This document shows, piece after piece, positions 11,801 through 24,046 of a stretch of 64,000 nt of DNA. Made by a program: the position numbers and the translations under genes. This DNA comes from Cyclospora cayetanensis (taxonomy: Eukaryota > Apicomplexa > Conoidasida > Eucoccidiorida > Eimeriidae), in NCBI RefSeq assembly GCF_002999335.1, contig NW_020312590.1, positions 372,001 through 436,000 of the forward strand, written 5' to 3'. Below the pieces are notes generated by a model, which was not told the origin of the DNA, did no database searches, and was given only the letters and a program-made list of their open reading frames with translations. Positions within the stretch are counted from its first letter, which is position 1, and each line of letters begins with the position of its first letter.

Positions 11801-14800
11801 TGCCTCTCAGCGCACTCCATGAGAATTTGGCCTGTATGTATTCCTATTGTCTGCCGAGTTCCTTTGTCGCATGCGGAAAAAATGGGCGTCTTCTCGCTGT
11901 TCGTGTTGCCTCTCCTGGGGTTTCTCAGGCCGCCAAGTGCCACAGTCTGCAGGGGCTACGCCATTGGTCTGCCTCTGAGGGGCGCAGCCGCGTCTTTCAA
12001 GAAGTCTCGCAGGCGCATGCGCAGCAGCAGCTCAAGGCGGACGATTCGGGAAAGGGTGCAAATTCAATGGATGCCTCCGCCGTGTTGGTTTTTGACGAGC
12101 ACACAGACGCATTCTGCTGTAGCCTGACAAGGCCCGTTTGGCAGTTCTTGTTTTCGTGGCTTAGGGAGCATGCACAGAAGCCTTCGCTCGATGAGCGGCT
12201 TCTCCACTTTGTCAAAGCAAAAGAAAGCGCACAAAATCTTCTCCAAAAGGCCAGCGGACTCTCCGGACAGGCTGGCTACGGTTTCCCTGACAAACCCGTA
12301 ATGGGGCACTTTGGTGCGATCCAGCCCTAGAAAAATATTTTCTACCGCTTTTTGCTTTACACATCGGCTACTTTATGTTGTTTAGAATGCTTGCTCGCTG
12401 CGCATCATGATTGGTTTGGGGCGACAATAGTTGCAATCGGCTTGCGTATGTATGTATGTGTGTGTATGTACGTGTGTATGTACGTATGTATGTATGTGTG
12501 TATGAATGTATGCATGTATGTATGAATGTATGTATGTGTGTCTGCCACCATTTCTGTAGGAGAAAAATCCTCACTTCGGGTAGCTAAAGAATCGAACATA
12601 GCATTGGATGCTGGAGCAGATGGCTTGTCAAGCGCCTCTACTGAGCGCTCGCTACGGCAGATTGACCTGAACATACGAATGGTGAGGTGGATATGCGGCA
12701 CTTTGCAGGGACCTCACGTGCATGCACGCCATGGTGAAACCGAAAAGCTGGGTGTTGCATCTCTTTATTTCGCGAGGATTGTATTTCTTTCATTTTTTAT
12801 CTGAATCTCCTAGCGCCTCCCTGCCACGGGGCACGCATCTTTTCTTTCTGGAGTGCTCGTTCATTTTTCGTTCTCCCCCGTGATAAGGCTTTTATGGCTT
12901 AGGCTTTTATGGCTTAGGCTTTCATGGCGAGCCACATGCAGGGCCGCCTCGCCTAGGCTTGCTATTGCGCCTTTGCAGTTCCCCTCCAAAAGTGCATCTG
13001 CGTCTTAAAGGAGGCGGCAAGCAGGATGCGTTGTGGTCTTGCGCAGCAAGGCTGCTGATCGTCGTGCTTCTTCTGCATCCCTTCGCATTATTTCCATATT
13101 GTGTTGTTGCGTTCACAGGTCGGGATTCAAAGGGCTCTCCTCCGCGATGCTGCGCATTTATTTTGTTTCACGACCCTCAGCTGCATGCAAAACCATAAGC
13201 GAGAAAGAGCGCTGATCACTGGGCAGCCGCAGGCTTCTGTTGAGGCCGTCAGTGCAGCGGATGCTGAGGCTTTCTGTTGCAGAATTTCTGGTGGCTTTGG
13301 CAGCAGCATGAGCGAACACGCAGACCGATCGCAAGAGCCCGACAGCCGCACAGTAAGTCCTGCAAAGCTCGAGTGCCATGGACGTTTACGACTCTGGTTT
13401 CTTCGTAAAGGCCTCATTCCACTCATGCATTCTGCCCTGGAGTCTGTATTCGACCTAGTTAGACACGGCTGTGTAGCTCAGGGGCCGTCTATGGAGTGCG
13501 CGGCATGCACGTGACAGCCTTGCTGTTGTTATTGCTGCCTGCAGGACGGCTGCCGAGCGATCCTGGTGCTTATGATAGATCTCCAGCGTGAAGTGTATGC
13601 CCCTGCTGAGCTTTTGGAGCTTTTGACGGCACACATGAAAGATTCTGGACTTGCCGAGAGTCTGACGTCTCATTTCCCCTCCATTGCCGCACTTCGCCTC
13701 TATGGACAGCGTGTTGCGGCAGCCGCTGCAAAGCATCTGGCCTGGTCACAGGAACAGGATGCTGCACTTGCTGCGCTTGATGAGGCGTGCATGGCATTTT
13801 TATCCTTCGCAGAGGCCGCTTCACGCGCTTTGCATCAGCCGCGCATTGTCTCCGATGCTGTGAGCAGTGACGACGCACACGAATACGCCTCTCGTTCAGT
13901 AGCTGTCCTTAGCATTCTTTCTGGGAAGGGATTTGCGTATGGGAAGAGATTTTTCCTCAGTTCGAGCTTGTTCCTCGCAAACACTTTTCGTGTATTTTTC
14001 CCGTGTGTTGCACAGCTGCGAGATCTACTGGCGCTACCGGATGCTCCAGTTCGGGACAGCTGCAGCCGATCACTGAAGCGGCTTTGTGTAGTTCTGCATC
14101 TGCACGCTCAAAGCCAGTGGGGTGACCGCGACGTTGGCATGTTGAATGCCGAAGGCGAAATCGTTCACATTCCTGGGTTTCTCTGGCCAGCATGGCGCCT
14201 GGCGGAGTGTGGACAAAGCTTTCCCGCCCTCATAGATCTGTATTTGTCGTTTGAACAGGTGGGTGTGCGTGTTGTACATTCGACCGTGCTAACTTGCGTA
14301 ATTACAGCATACACATGCACAGGGGCACCGATCGGGGGCCTCGCCGCCGTTTTTTTCCACTCATGCTCATTCCATCATTGAAAATATTTCAGGCCGTTGC
14401 ATTTGGAATTTGCCTTGTCTTCTGCGGCGGCGTACTCTTTCTCACAGTCTTCTGCACTGTACCCGTTTCAGGACGAGTCAGCGAAGCACCATAGCCGGCT
14501 GCATGCCCTCAACCTACAGACTATCTTTTGTTGGATATTCGAGCAATGGCTGACAAGTCAAGATGACGTGGCCTGTTCTGGGACGTACGTTGGACTCTTG
14601 CACGAATTGAAGGAAGCTGGGGACCTGCCGTATTTTGGACCGCCAGTTAGCGTTCCCCTGTGGTCTCAGGTAAGGTGCTTCCTTGCTTGGCTCTCTTTGT
14701 CATACACAGTAGCTTTGACCCTTGTCTCTTATTCAACATGAAGGGATAATGTGCACCGCCAAATTGCGTCGTCAAGCACTCAGTAATCCTAATTTTCCTG

Positions 14801-15090
14801 TCACAGCCTTTCTGTTTGTGGAGGTTCGGACGTGAGATTCATGCTGTTTGCCTCAGCTGAATGAACAAGAACGTGCCCGAGCCGACACCGCGGCGCAGAG
14901 GCTAACGGATATGTTGTTGCAAATCGAGTTGGCAATGTCCGCCGCTACCCGGGCCAACCCCAATCTGAAGAGTGAACGGCATTTTATTGGGGTGCATTCC
15001 CGCTTGGCGATACTCAAGCAACAGGTTGCTGAATACCGCGCAGCGTTGCACAAACACGCCCGGCAGGAGCGTCTCCCTATGAGCTTCTGA
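2711..15090 (+). CDS. NUP155: Nucleoporin NUP155/Nup170-type, 19 exons, about 2,500 aa
   Basis: This is an inner-ring scaffold nucleoporin. Proposed exons: 2711-4493, 5049-5240, 5431-7515, 7924-8252, 8433-8708, 9070-9224, 9776-9880, 9964-10062, 10251-10439, 10621-10761, 11039-11289, 11520-11647, 11929-12313, 12560-12681, 13119-13352, 13545-13898, 14016-14258, 14472-14669 and 14857-15090. All junctions are phase-consistent. Family landmarks in order are the beta-propeller start (ELNSVWVGGEGFLYLWEV near 3390), the SVSVIP/VIVDASG strand at 5180, the LLVITSKYVLQVR strand at 6560, the GLILYASRLLRP motif near 7940, and the alpha-solenoid helices AYVLDWIATHGG (11250), HFPIAMLQLDGPMADRLL (11525), DERLLHFVKAKESAQNLL (12190) and FPALIDLYLSFEQ (14220). 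Human NUP155 has about 1,390 residues; the excess is Gly/Pro/Ala/Gln low complexity in exons 1 and 3. The ATG at 2711 is the first in frame. Exon 4 may start at 7906 and exon 11 at 11048. Confidence 0.88.
4572..4880. repeat. TA/TC-rich microsatellite in NUP155 intron 1
   Basis: About 300 bases of alternating TATATA and TCTCTC/TGTCTG blocks. The exon 1 frame stays open through it and would read as Ile/Tyr/Leu/Ser, but a GTAAGG donor at 4494 and a CTCTGCAG acceptor ending at 5048 join in matching phase and remove it. Confidence 0.85.
5310..5358. repeat. Perfect 19-bp inverted repeat (hairpin) in NUP155 intron 2
   Basis: Arms at 5310-5328 and 5340-5358 are exact reverse complements, with an 11-base spacer. 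It lies inside the 190-base intron 5241-5430, about 70 bases from both splice sites. Confidence 0.9.
7662..7719. repeat. (TA)n(GA)n microsatellite in NUP155 intron 3
   Basis: A run of TA dinucleotides broken by TGTA is followed by GAGAGAGA, between the donor at 7516 and the acceptor near 7923. Confidence 0.85.
8782..8817. repeat. (CTGT)n tetranucleotide array in NUP155 intron
   Basis: About nine tandem copies of CTGT lie in the intron 8709-9069. The exon 5 frame reads through them as a Ser/Val/Cys/Leu run, but the phase-0 GTGCGT donor at 8709 comes first. Confidence 0.85.
12445..12541. repeat. (GTAT)n tetranucleotide array in NUP155 intron
   Basis: An imperfect array of GTAT/GTGT/GAAT units fills most of the intron 12314-12559, ending just before the acceptor TTTCTGTAG. 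Confidence 0.85.
12885..12930. repeat. Three tandem copies of a 15-bp unit
   Basis: The unit AGGCTTTTATGGCTT is repeated nearly exactly three times in the intron 12682-13118. The last copy carries one substitution. Confidence 0.75.
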
Positions 15091-16202
15091 GTGCTTAGCG
15101 CGGAAACACCTAGTGTCGATATGCTTGCATGCCAGTGACACCGATCTCGAATTTGCAAGGCAGCAAATGCACGGGAAGCTTCTTGAACTTGCACGTCCAC
15201 AAACAACTTGCGAGGCGGTTACACCCTTCCAGTCTCTACATAGGGATTGTGAAGCCTTTTAATGGGCTATTGGCATTTTTTGTGGAAGGTTAGAAGTGGA
15301 ACTCCTTGCTCAGTCAATGTTGCTGGCGCGTGTCTGACAAGGCATTCGTGGGCTGGCTGAGGCGAAAAAAATGGCACAATGGCAGAATATTCAATTCAAG
15401 TGAAGCGGCAGCTGGTGGTGAAGAGGAAATTTCTCTGTGGATTTCAAAACTGGTTACCCCTGCAGTTCTTTTGAGCGTTTTTCGTGTTGTAAAGTTGTTC
15501 AAGTTTTAACTCTAGTTTGGTATAGCCAGTGCTACTGAATATATCTTTTCGCATGCAGCCGAGGATGTGGTTATTCCCTGGGTGTTACTAATGTATTTTA
15601 TGTCACATTGCCGTACTAGAAGGATCTCTTACGGACGTAAGGATGGCCCAAAATGTCGGGCACTGCCAAAACTAGGCAATTCTGGTAGTGCATCATACGG
15701 ACACTTAGTTGCCATCGAGGCAGCTAAACTCGCTACCTCTGGCGTGTTACCGTGCCAGCTCTGCTGTGCTAGAAAATCCACGTGCCCTACGATCATCTGT
15801 TCCGCACGATGCTCCCGCGTCTTTGCACACTTATTACTATCACAGGGTGACTTGCAGATGAACCCCAGTGCTTGCGGAACGCAACCACTGGATATGGCCC
15901 ATCACAAAGCCCTCTGCAGCAGTTATTGAAAGACAAAGGGATAGCCTGTGTAGAAGTCGTCTTTATGGAACTGGAGACGGTGATTGCAAAAACACCGCCT
16001 GGATCTTCAGACAAACCGAGAGAAGCTGCAATAGAGAATGTGCCCCTGAGGACCCAACACAGCAAAATTTCACAGCACTCTTACATGATAGCTTCGATAT
16101 AAGCACGTCCTCATGGCGCAGACATAGATAGAACACATTTATATTGCGGCTGCTCTTTTACAGCCGCAGAATAGTTTGGAGAAATACCTCTAACTTACAC
16201 TA
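15091..16202. other. Convergent intergenic region
   Basis: This lies between the NUP155 stop and the RFC4 stop on the opposite strand, so it should hold both 3' untranslated regions. Two short plus frames (15567-15929 and 15872-16102) show no motif and are not supported as genes. Confidence 0.5.
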
Positions 16203-19200
16203 TTAGATGCCTGCTACCAGCGTTGCTGAAACGATAGAAATATTTGCAGCTGGGTCCGGTTTCTTCCTACTGCCTCGTGTTAAGACTTAAGCCGTTCAGC
16301 TTAGCTCATTGCAAGGGGCAGCAACTCCCTACCTTGCAAAACAGCGAACTCTGTAACACCGAGTTCATGGAGAATTGTGGCCTTCTGCAAATCGGAGAGA
16401 TGATCTGACTTGACAACTTCCACAACCATCTGCACCCGCACGTGTTCCGAGAGAAAGAGCAACAAAGCTGGCTACGATTCAGAGTCGTAAATATGTAGAC
16501 ACGCAAGTGAGTAGCAGGAGGCAAAGCAGTCTAAAGCGGGTCAAACAGTGCAATACCGTTAAGGGTGACCGAAAGACATTGAACACCAATACGTTAAATA
16601 AAATGAGAAAAGGATAGCAAAAACCCAAAGGTCGAAAAGAAAGATATCGTACAACCTGTAGCCCCACCGTCACCGTTGCACCTTAGGTGCCTCGCCCAGA
16701 GTATTTCAAGGGCCAGACATCCATGTGTCAATCTTATTAATAATAAAATACGCGCTACTCCCCACAAGCGTGTAAACCTGAGTCTTTAGAACAGGCCAAG
16801 TTTCCAAAGAATTAGTTCGTTGCTATATGGAAGGTAAAAACCCAGATATGCGAAAATGGTGACATGCCTCTTGAAGTAGCAGCGCCACGTCCCAGCCCTG
16901 ATTTGCAACTTCTTCTGCTATCTCGTTGACCTACGGAAGAGCGCATCTATTCAAAAATAGCATTTTCAACAGGCTACCAGATTATATTGATCCTACGTGC
17001 CCCGTGGGCGTCCATATGTTCGCTACGTGCCAGCAGTCTTGCGTGTGCATTCGAAAGCGAAACGAGTTAAGCAACGCCTGCCCTCTCAAGTAGCCTAAAG
17101 TGCTAATCACATTGCATTAGCAACAGCCCTTATTAGAAAGGCCCTTACAGCATCAGGAGAAGTCGCGCAGGCGCTCAGGACACTTTGGACGACGTATGAA
17201 GGGGGGTGCTGCAAAGACCGGAGACAGGCAGAACCGCGATCGACGGTATTACAGCGTAATGGCGGCTGCAGTCCATGCGCAACAAGCCATCAAAGTCAAA
17301 CTATTGCTGAATTGACCTTTAAATGGGCAGATGATTGGCTTACAACGGCAACCTCTAGAATTGCATCCTCTGTGATTGTGCGGTGAATACCTGCTGCAGA
17401 CTGCACAAGAGATACAAAGCTCAGAACGGAGGCTCCGAAGGTCTTCTTTTCAACGCCGAATAACAAAATTGGGGGTACTAGAGGAAAGCAGGTATACACG
17501 CTAAGTTCAAGCTCTACATAAAAGCGACCGACCTGTAAGAGATTGACGGCGCGGCGTAGATCGCCGCATGTGAGACTCATGAGGCGTTCGAGTGCTCGGC
17601 TCGCTACTGTCAAACTCTCTGCCTTGCAAATCATCTGAAGACGCTCGATTTGAGCCTCAGGAGACACCTGTGCATACGGCAGATAGGGGCACGACAGATT
17701 GTATCATAGCGCACAAGCACACTAGGACACTAAGCAAGGACCTCCGGTCAGCCGTAGTGTACTCACTAAATACTTTAGGAAAAACACTAGATTGCATTGC
17801 TTTGGGGAGTTGCAGTGATTCGAATGTCTTGTATATAGGGGAAACTTCAGTTTCTAAAAATGCGCCTTCTGGAGTATTTTAGTTTGTACAATGCCACAAG
17901 TACGTCGAGAGTTACAAACGTACGGGTTCAAACCGGTGAGGAGAACATCTGCTGAAAAGAGGATCAATTATTCTGCAAAAATGCAAAATACAAGGCTTCG
18001 ACGATGCAAATTTAAATTTGCTCAGCTTATCGCGCCGTCGGCCAGCGGCAGTAGTCAACCTGTGCTGCAGTGTCGGAGCACAATGCATGGATTGATCTCT
18101 GGCATGACAGACTTGTGGACATAGTTGCATATGATAATAAATCGTGTGTTCCGCGCGAAGGCTTCCATGATTCGTCGTAAAGCTGCCTGCGCATCCGGTG
18201 TCATCATATCTGCTTCATCCAGCATCACGACCTTCCAAGGTGGCATTTCCCTGAGCACCAACTCTTGAATCAAATGACATCTGCTCAGCTGAACCCGAAG
18301 CAGCCGGATAACCGACATACCTGGGAGAGTATTGGATATTGCGCACCTGCCAGTTTCTGGGTTGATCTTTCCCTTCGGAGTGTTTGTTCGAGTGTATTTC
18401 TTGATCTTTTCACGAACAACTCGAATGCCTGCACGACAGCCGAAAGAACATCTCCATGATGCAACATGCCCTCCAAGTGAGGCCCAGTATAATGCCTCCC
18501 TCCGTATAACTTTCCAACATTGCAGATCGGGCGCAAAAACTTCACCTCTTTCGTCGGACGCATTGAGTTCTAACAGTCGCGTCTTAGCGTCTTCTCGCCT
18601 AAAAATCAGTCCACGAAACGCAAAGTTTGCGGTGCTGCCCTATTCATTCAGTATTATTGATGTGTGCGTTGTGGAGCTGAGCACTCCAGGGTATCACAAG
18701 CAAAAACAGTGGCCGGCACCTAGAGAAAACGCGACCCGTTCGTATGCAACGCAGGGGACTTTTACATTACCCGAAGAGCTCTTTGACAAGTGCCAAGGCT
18801 GCCGATGTTTTTCCGGATCCGGGAGGACCGAAGAATAGTAAATGTGGCATCTGTTTTCGAAAGTAAGCAAACAGTGTGAAGAATTGTATTAGCAGCACAG
18901 CTGTTTCCCCACGGCGCAGGTCGGTGAACGTGTATGCACTGAAAGTATTTTCGATAAGTAAGTATTTCCCACATTTAAAGCAGATTTAATGTGTGCGGGA
19001 GTGCCTACATTTCCTGTTTCAATTATGCGAGACAGAAGCCGCTTTGCTTCAACCTGCTGGGAGACCTCCGCAATCTTGCGCGGCCGGCTGAATACAGTAG
19101 ACCGCAGCGGTTACCCAGTTACCCGCATATTTTAGCATATGCGCACGCGGCAAGTGCCTCTGGGAAAGTAAGAGCTGGACCCTAAACGTGGGAAGGGGAA

Positions 19201-19259
19201 ACAAATAGGACCTACTACTTTTCCACCCATGGTCTCGAGTCGCTCGCCGTCTTGGACAT
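16203..19259 (-). CDS. RFC4: Replication factor C small subunit, RFC4 type, 13 exons
   Basis: This is a clamp-loader AAA+ ATPase subunit that helps load PCNA during DNA replication. Exons in coding order (plus-strand positions): 19259-19216, 19087-19009, 18850-18771, 18598-18546, 18428-18347, 18280-18113, 17972-17924, 17667-17533, 17400-17344, 17208-17149, 16930-about 16868, 16429-16333 and 16225-16203. They give about 329 residues (human RFC4 has 363). Landmarks are PWVEKYRP at residues 10-17, Walker A GPPGSGKT at 49-56, ELNASDERG near 80-88, Walker B LDEAD at 133-137, the IIDPLFSRC motif ending at the SRC finger 176-178, and sensor-region [16 protein letters not shown] before IIDPL points to human RFC4/yeast Rfc2 rather than human RFC2. 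The exon 11 donor is unresolved; a GC donor after GAG is the only phase-fitting choice I found. Start: ATG 19259-19257, ten residues before VEKYRP. Confidence 0.92.
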
Positions 19260-22200
19260 TATGTCAAGTATATAGTATCTGTGTTCCTATCTCGATCCCG
19301 TTATTCAACAGTTGTGCATTGACTGGAGCACAGGCACTTTCTGCCTTCGGTTCCGAAGGCTGCTGGCTGGCCTAGGGCGTTCTCCCGCGGTGTACTCAGT
19401 TTACCGGAACATGCTACTTGGAGCAAAGAACAGCTCGCCTGCAGCAGATTCCTTTTTCTAGGCAGATGATGACTTAAGCAACCTCCTCCACCCCGCTGAT
19501 CCCGAATTCCGTACAGTGTGTTCTCCAGACACTAGGGCGTGAGCTGAAGGGTGCGATTCACTGTGGTCTTCACCCCAACTTCTGTAGCTTATTCTTGTTA
19601 GAGCTGCACGTTATTATCTCAGAGTTGTAAATAAGGGGCTCGGTAAATCAACCTGCAGGGGGGTCACCAACCCTACGGGCTCAACCACACAGTAACCACC
19701 CGCGCCTGCATGCACTCGCGCCGTGAACCTAGAAGGCATTCTGCATATAACCCGATTACCAGTGGTGTTTCCCAGACACGACAACTATATAACAGTGAAT
19801 TTATACCACTGAAACTGCTCCTCTGTGCAGGCTGCTCCTGGATGAGCAGGACTCACCTCCTCCGCCTACAAAATCACCACGTACCTACGAAAATCCGTTT
19901 CGAACCCTTTGCATAGCTCTACTGTGCGACACTCATGCAGCATTCAGCTCTGAGACCTTAGTAAATGCTCGATTTAAAGCTTTGTGAAGAGATTAGCTAT
20001 GCATACTAGCTGTGCATTCGACATATTGTGCGCTTTCTTCCTGCTACCGTTTTAGTCTATGGATTTAGAAGAATTGTAGTAATCCCTTCTATCACATTCG
20101 TTCTCGTGCTTGCTCATTAACAACATAGTGACACGTCACCTTTGAAATGCTGTTTTCTGCTGGTGTTTTGACACCGCGCCAAAACACCATATTTTTTTCG
20201 GAAGATCACAGCCCTCAAACAACCGCGAAGTAGCCTACTTCCTATTGGAACTGTAGTCTACTGGGCAACCTGGTCTTGTTCTTGCTCAATACTGTTTTTC
20301 TTATATTTTTGAGAGGCAACAAAGCTAACCAAGTGCCCAACTTAGGTGTTATGATTGGAACGTGGCACTTGACCGCTGAGCACTGGACCAATTTAGGGCT
20401 ACACAAGACGGGCACAGATGCGGGAAACTGCAGAGTTTTCACTTCTAATGTAAGTGGAGCTCAGCTTACACAGGGGAGCAGTGGCGAACTACGCTATACC
20501 TTAAACTTTTTCCTACAACACCACTTACATGAAACAAAAACTATTCTAGTATTAATTATAAGGTGTGTATATTCATATACCTCATTTATTTTAAAGAACT
20601 GTTAGCTGGATACAATAAGGAGCAATATTGAAATGCGCGTCTGTGGCAGATGCCCTGTACAACCAAACGTAGGTGCGGCTATGAACACTGTAGCTGTCAT
20701 CTTTCCCCTCATAACCGAACTCGGAGGACATCGGGAAGGAAGAGAAGGCGGTGCTGTGGAATAAAATATAGTTTTTTATTGAACCTATATTTTAAAGCTG
20801 CGTGCCTCAAAAGGAGGCCCTAGCTGCAGCATTACAAACTCCCCCCGAAAGGGGGGCTTTCTGGCAAACTCAGCGTGCCGAAAAAGAGTACTTCATTGCA
20901 AACAGTGGCAAATGCTTTCGCCACATCCAACAGATTAACTGCGGGGATAATTCTTGTGTTATCCAAAGGGATTCTCGCCATTAATCCTGAGGCTAGAATT
21001 TGCTTATACAGAATTTTTCCACGCTGAGGACGCCTTCAGATGTTCTTTTGTTCTAAGCGGATTTTACATAGCAATGACTCGGAAGTAAGGCTAATAGCAT
21101 TTCAAACCTGGAACATAATAACGTTGTATGATCCTGATAATTGCTCTACCTATGACAAAGCCGGCCAAGTGACAAAACATTTCATGTGAAAACAAACCTG
21201 TTTCAGGGATTGGGCCGACTTCTATCCTTCCTGAAGTTCCAGGTGCAAGATCATGCCGATAGAGTGGGTTTGTGGACCAAATTTCCTTGAAGTACAGTTG
21301 TTTTGCTTCCGAAGAAGGAATGATTTCTATCCAGAGGTGGGCATCTGTTGTAGTGAGCAATATCTTTTGCAGTATCTTGGTGCTTTCACTGGATTTACCC
21401 GGTTCGTTCGGAGCGTTTTCGTAAAAGAAGCTGGGCCGTTGGGTGGGTAGGAAGTGACTGAAGCGAAGATCACCCTGCCTGCCATCAAAAGCGATCTGCT
21501 TGCAACTCACCGGCTACAGGGATGCAGACAGACATTCTCGCCTGCACAAGCCTGACACGGTGAACGACATTTTTCCAGCTGCAATTATGTATTATTGTCG
21601 AGCTGGATCCACCTTGTTTGTGTGCCCAGGGCATGCTATGCGAGTCAACTCATTGTGAACTATAGGTTTCCCATCACAGAACGCATGCTGTAACACCACA
21701 GCAAGTGCAAGACAGCTTGCAAGTTTTGATCGCTCCATTCTCCAAGAATGCGTTGAATGGAGTACAAGGAATCGCCAAAATGAATTCCAGTGCCTAGTAG
21801 AAATCTCAGCGCTTAACGCAGCAGAATTCTACTATCGCTGCCCACGCATAGCAGGGTTTATGGGGTGTACATGCAGTACAGAAGAAATAGGCGCCATATG
21901 AAAGTGCCACATCTCGACAGTCGTTGCTTTTTCACGTGCCAATCAGTGTCTTTGCAAAAGTGCTCTAAGTAAATCTTCTCACCAATTAAGCACAAGACGA
22001 GATCACAACCTTCATCAGTTTTCATGCAAGGTAGTTTGGGAGCTGTGGCGTTAGGATAGCCTGTTCCAAAGCAAATTCAGTAGCCGACTCAAAAAAACCA
22101 GAGGAAAAGGTGTGGAAAACATCAATCCCTGTGTAAAATCTATTTCTTCTACAGGGTCCAAGTGAGCAAGATTAATTAGTGAAGTATGGCGCACATGTGT

Positions 22201-22956
22201 GTCAATGTTTGCTGCATACACGCAAGCAGTGACTTCGTGTCATGAACATCCATTGAGGGAGACCTTTAGTACTTATTTTCCGGCGTGCCATATTATAAAT
22301 TTGCTCTGAATCACTCAGTAACGGTATAATACAGTGTTTAGGGGCAGTAACATACTTATGAATCGTTTACTCTGGAAGAACGGGCGCACTGGTGCTTAGG
22401 CAAGCGACTTTGCATGCCCCAGTGGTAGCTAATTGACCCAGGCCAGCATAGTTCCCAACGAAGGACAAAGAGGAGTCATCAAACTAATTTTTAAAGCCTT
22501 CACGCCAGCTTTCTTTATCTTGAAACAGCTACAATTGTCCTTGCTCGCGTCGTGGAATGTTCATTGAGTAATAACGTGTGGGCTAGCGGGTATGGTTTTG
22601 CTATGCAATATTGACCCTAGAATTTGCCCATGGATCGTACGGCTCCCACAACCCTCTTTTCCTGGTATATCACGGCAATCAGCGAGCCTGGAAATGCAGC
22701 ATCTCGGGTGATTCCTCTGTGTAGCCTTCCTATTTAGGCAGTGCGTACAGGGCGCCTACACAGGGATGACTGGCCGTTTTTTATGAATTTCTTCAACAAA
22801 TAGCCTTCCCAGTGCCGATGACCTTCTATCGTGCAAAGTCTTAATGCATTTTAGTTAGACCACAAGCAGCTGCGACAGTACATTAATCTGAGGCCACGAC
22901 TGCCCAGGCATCCCTCCGCTTGGTATTGTAACCTGCATGTAGTCCAGGAGGCGAAC
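19260..22956. other. Gene-poor region, 3.7 kb
   Basis: No host gene was supported. The first part should carry the RFC4 promoter and the last part the AN1 gene promoter. Short frames such as 20276-20605 lack motifs. The one structured piece is the integrase-like remnant at 21091-21510, listed separately. Confidence 0.5.
21091..21510 (-). mobile_element. Integrase zinc-domain-like retroelement remnant
   Basis: A 139-residue minus-strand frame ends in a segment resembling the H2C2 zinc domain of Ty3/gypsy integrases: a His, then CHLAGFVIGRAIIRIIQ, then RYYVPGLKCY, which parallels the family pattern GH.G..RT...I...YYWPG. The frame stops right after this. The expected following C-x2-C pair was not found in the next bases, so it would be a decayed fragment rather than a working gene. 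No flanking long terminal repeats were recognised. A chance likeness cannot be excluded. Confidence 0.45.
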
Positions 22957-24046
22957 ATGGCAGTCTTGTCTGACAAAGGGTTGATATGCAGCAACTCTCT
23001 CTGTAGGCAGCGTGATTTCTTACCCTTCCGTTGCGAAAAGTGTGAGAACGTGGTGAGACGCTGTTGTAAAAGGGCTTGCTCGCCTGCAACATTCCAATAA
23101 CGTACGCTGCACTGCCACTTGAAGTTTGCAGGGGAAACGGCTGCTCGCTAATGGCTCCAACGCTATCCGACATAGGACATCACATGTGCTGTATTATGCG
23201 GTTTCTTTGTGAACGTCTGCCCGCCAGTTTTGCCTGGAGCACTACCTGCCCGATGACCACTCCTGTCCCAAAAAGAATATTGGGAATCGGCGAGTTTACG
23301 TCTGTCCAGAATGTCAAGACGTTATCAGATTGGTGGGCCTCAGCCGGGTGTGCGGTTTGCCCTTGCCCTTTTTCCTGCATGCTCCAGGATGCCATTGGGA
23401 GAAACAGATTGACATATCTGACCCCCCAATTCATGTATCATTCTGACACAGATGGATCTGGAGACAGACGAAGATGGAGCACGACGCCATCGGAACGAAT
23501 GCAAACCCGAACTACGGGCTCAGCGTGAACAAATGCGGAAGGGAAGGCACTGCCCTGTGAAGGGCTGCAAGGAAGTAGGCCTGAGAAAAATGACAAGCAG
23601 CATTTACCGTTGCAGTTGCTTGGTTCTGTTCTCCTTATAGTCACAATTTCTATGCAGTCTGACGAAAGGAGGAAAATTTCTGGGTGTATGCAGCGATTAC
23701 TCTTTGCATTACCATTGTAAGAGTGCATATACCGAATGCCGAGTGAAAGCTGCTTTGTCCCTTGCTTTTTCGTCAGCGGCTCACAGCCGTATCGTCCATT
23801 AGATGCCCGCATTGTCAAATGGATGTATGCATTAGACATCGCCTGAAGGAAGACCACAATTGCGAGATTTTGAAGGCTCAGCATAAGGAACGAAGGCGAA
23901 GCTCTTTGCTTAGGCAAACGTCTAGTAACGCCATGAAGGCAGTTAAGACACTGTTACATCCTGCACCTCCGACATCAGGTGGGCCAAGCACTTATTTAAA
24001 TGTGTGGTCGATACGTAAACGCTTGCCCCTTAGTCCAGTGACGTGA
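22957..24046 (+). CDS. Double AN1-type zinc-finger protein (ZFAND2-like)
   Basis: Four exons fit in phase 0: 22957-23052, 23228-23332, 23452-23574 and 23777-24046, giving about 197 residues. The first AN1 finger spans residues 11-45: CSNSLC, then FRCEKCENVFC, then LEHYLPDDHSC. Its VYVCPECQDV tail matches the VPVCPLC stretch that follows this finger in ZFAND2A/B. The second finger starts CPVKGCKE in exon 3 and continues IRCPHCQMDVCIRHRLKEDHNC in exon 4, after splicing at GAA|GTAGGC. A basic KERRR segment follows. ZFAND2 proteins associate with the proteasome and p97/VCP under proteotoxic stress; that role is carried over from the family. A GTGGGC donor after 23978 could replace the last 22 residues with a further exon near 24160-24230. 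Confidence 0.85.

Noticed and set aside
17891..18124. Plus-strand frame with [10 protein letters not shown], resembling the RFC SRC-finger region
   Set aside because: It is antisense to RFC4 intron and exon sequence and comes from the self-complementary AAATTTAAATTT. The real SRC finger is on the minus strand at 17924-17972.
20276..20605. 109-codon plus frame
   Set aside because: AT-rich, no motif, no credible start context.
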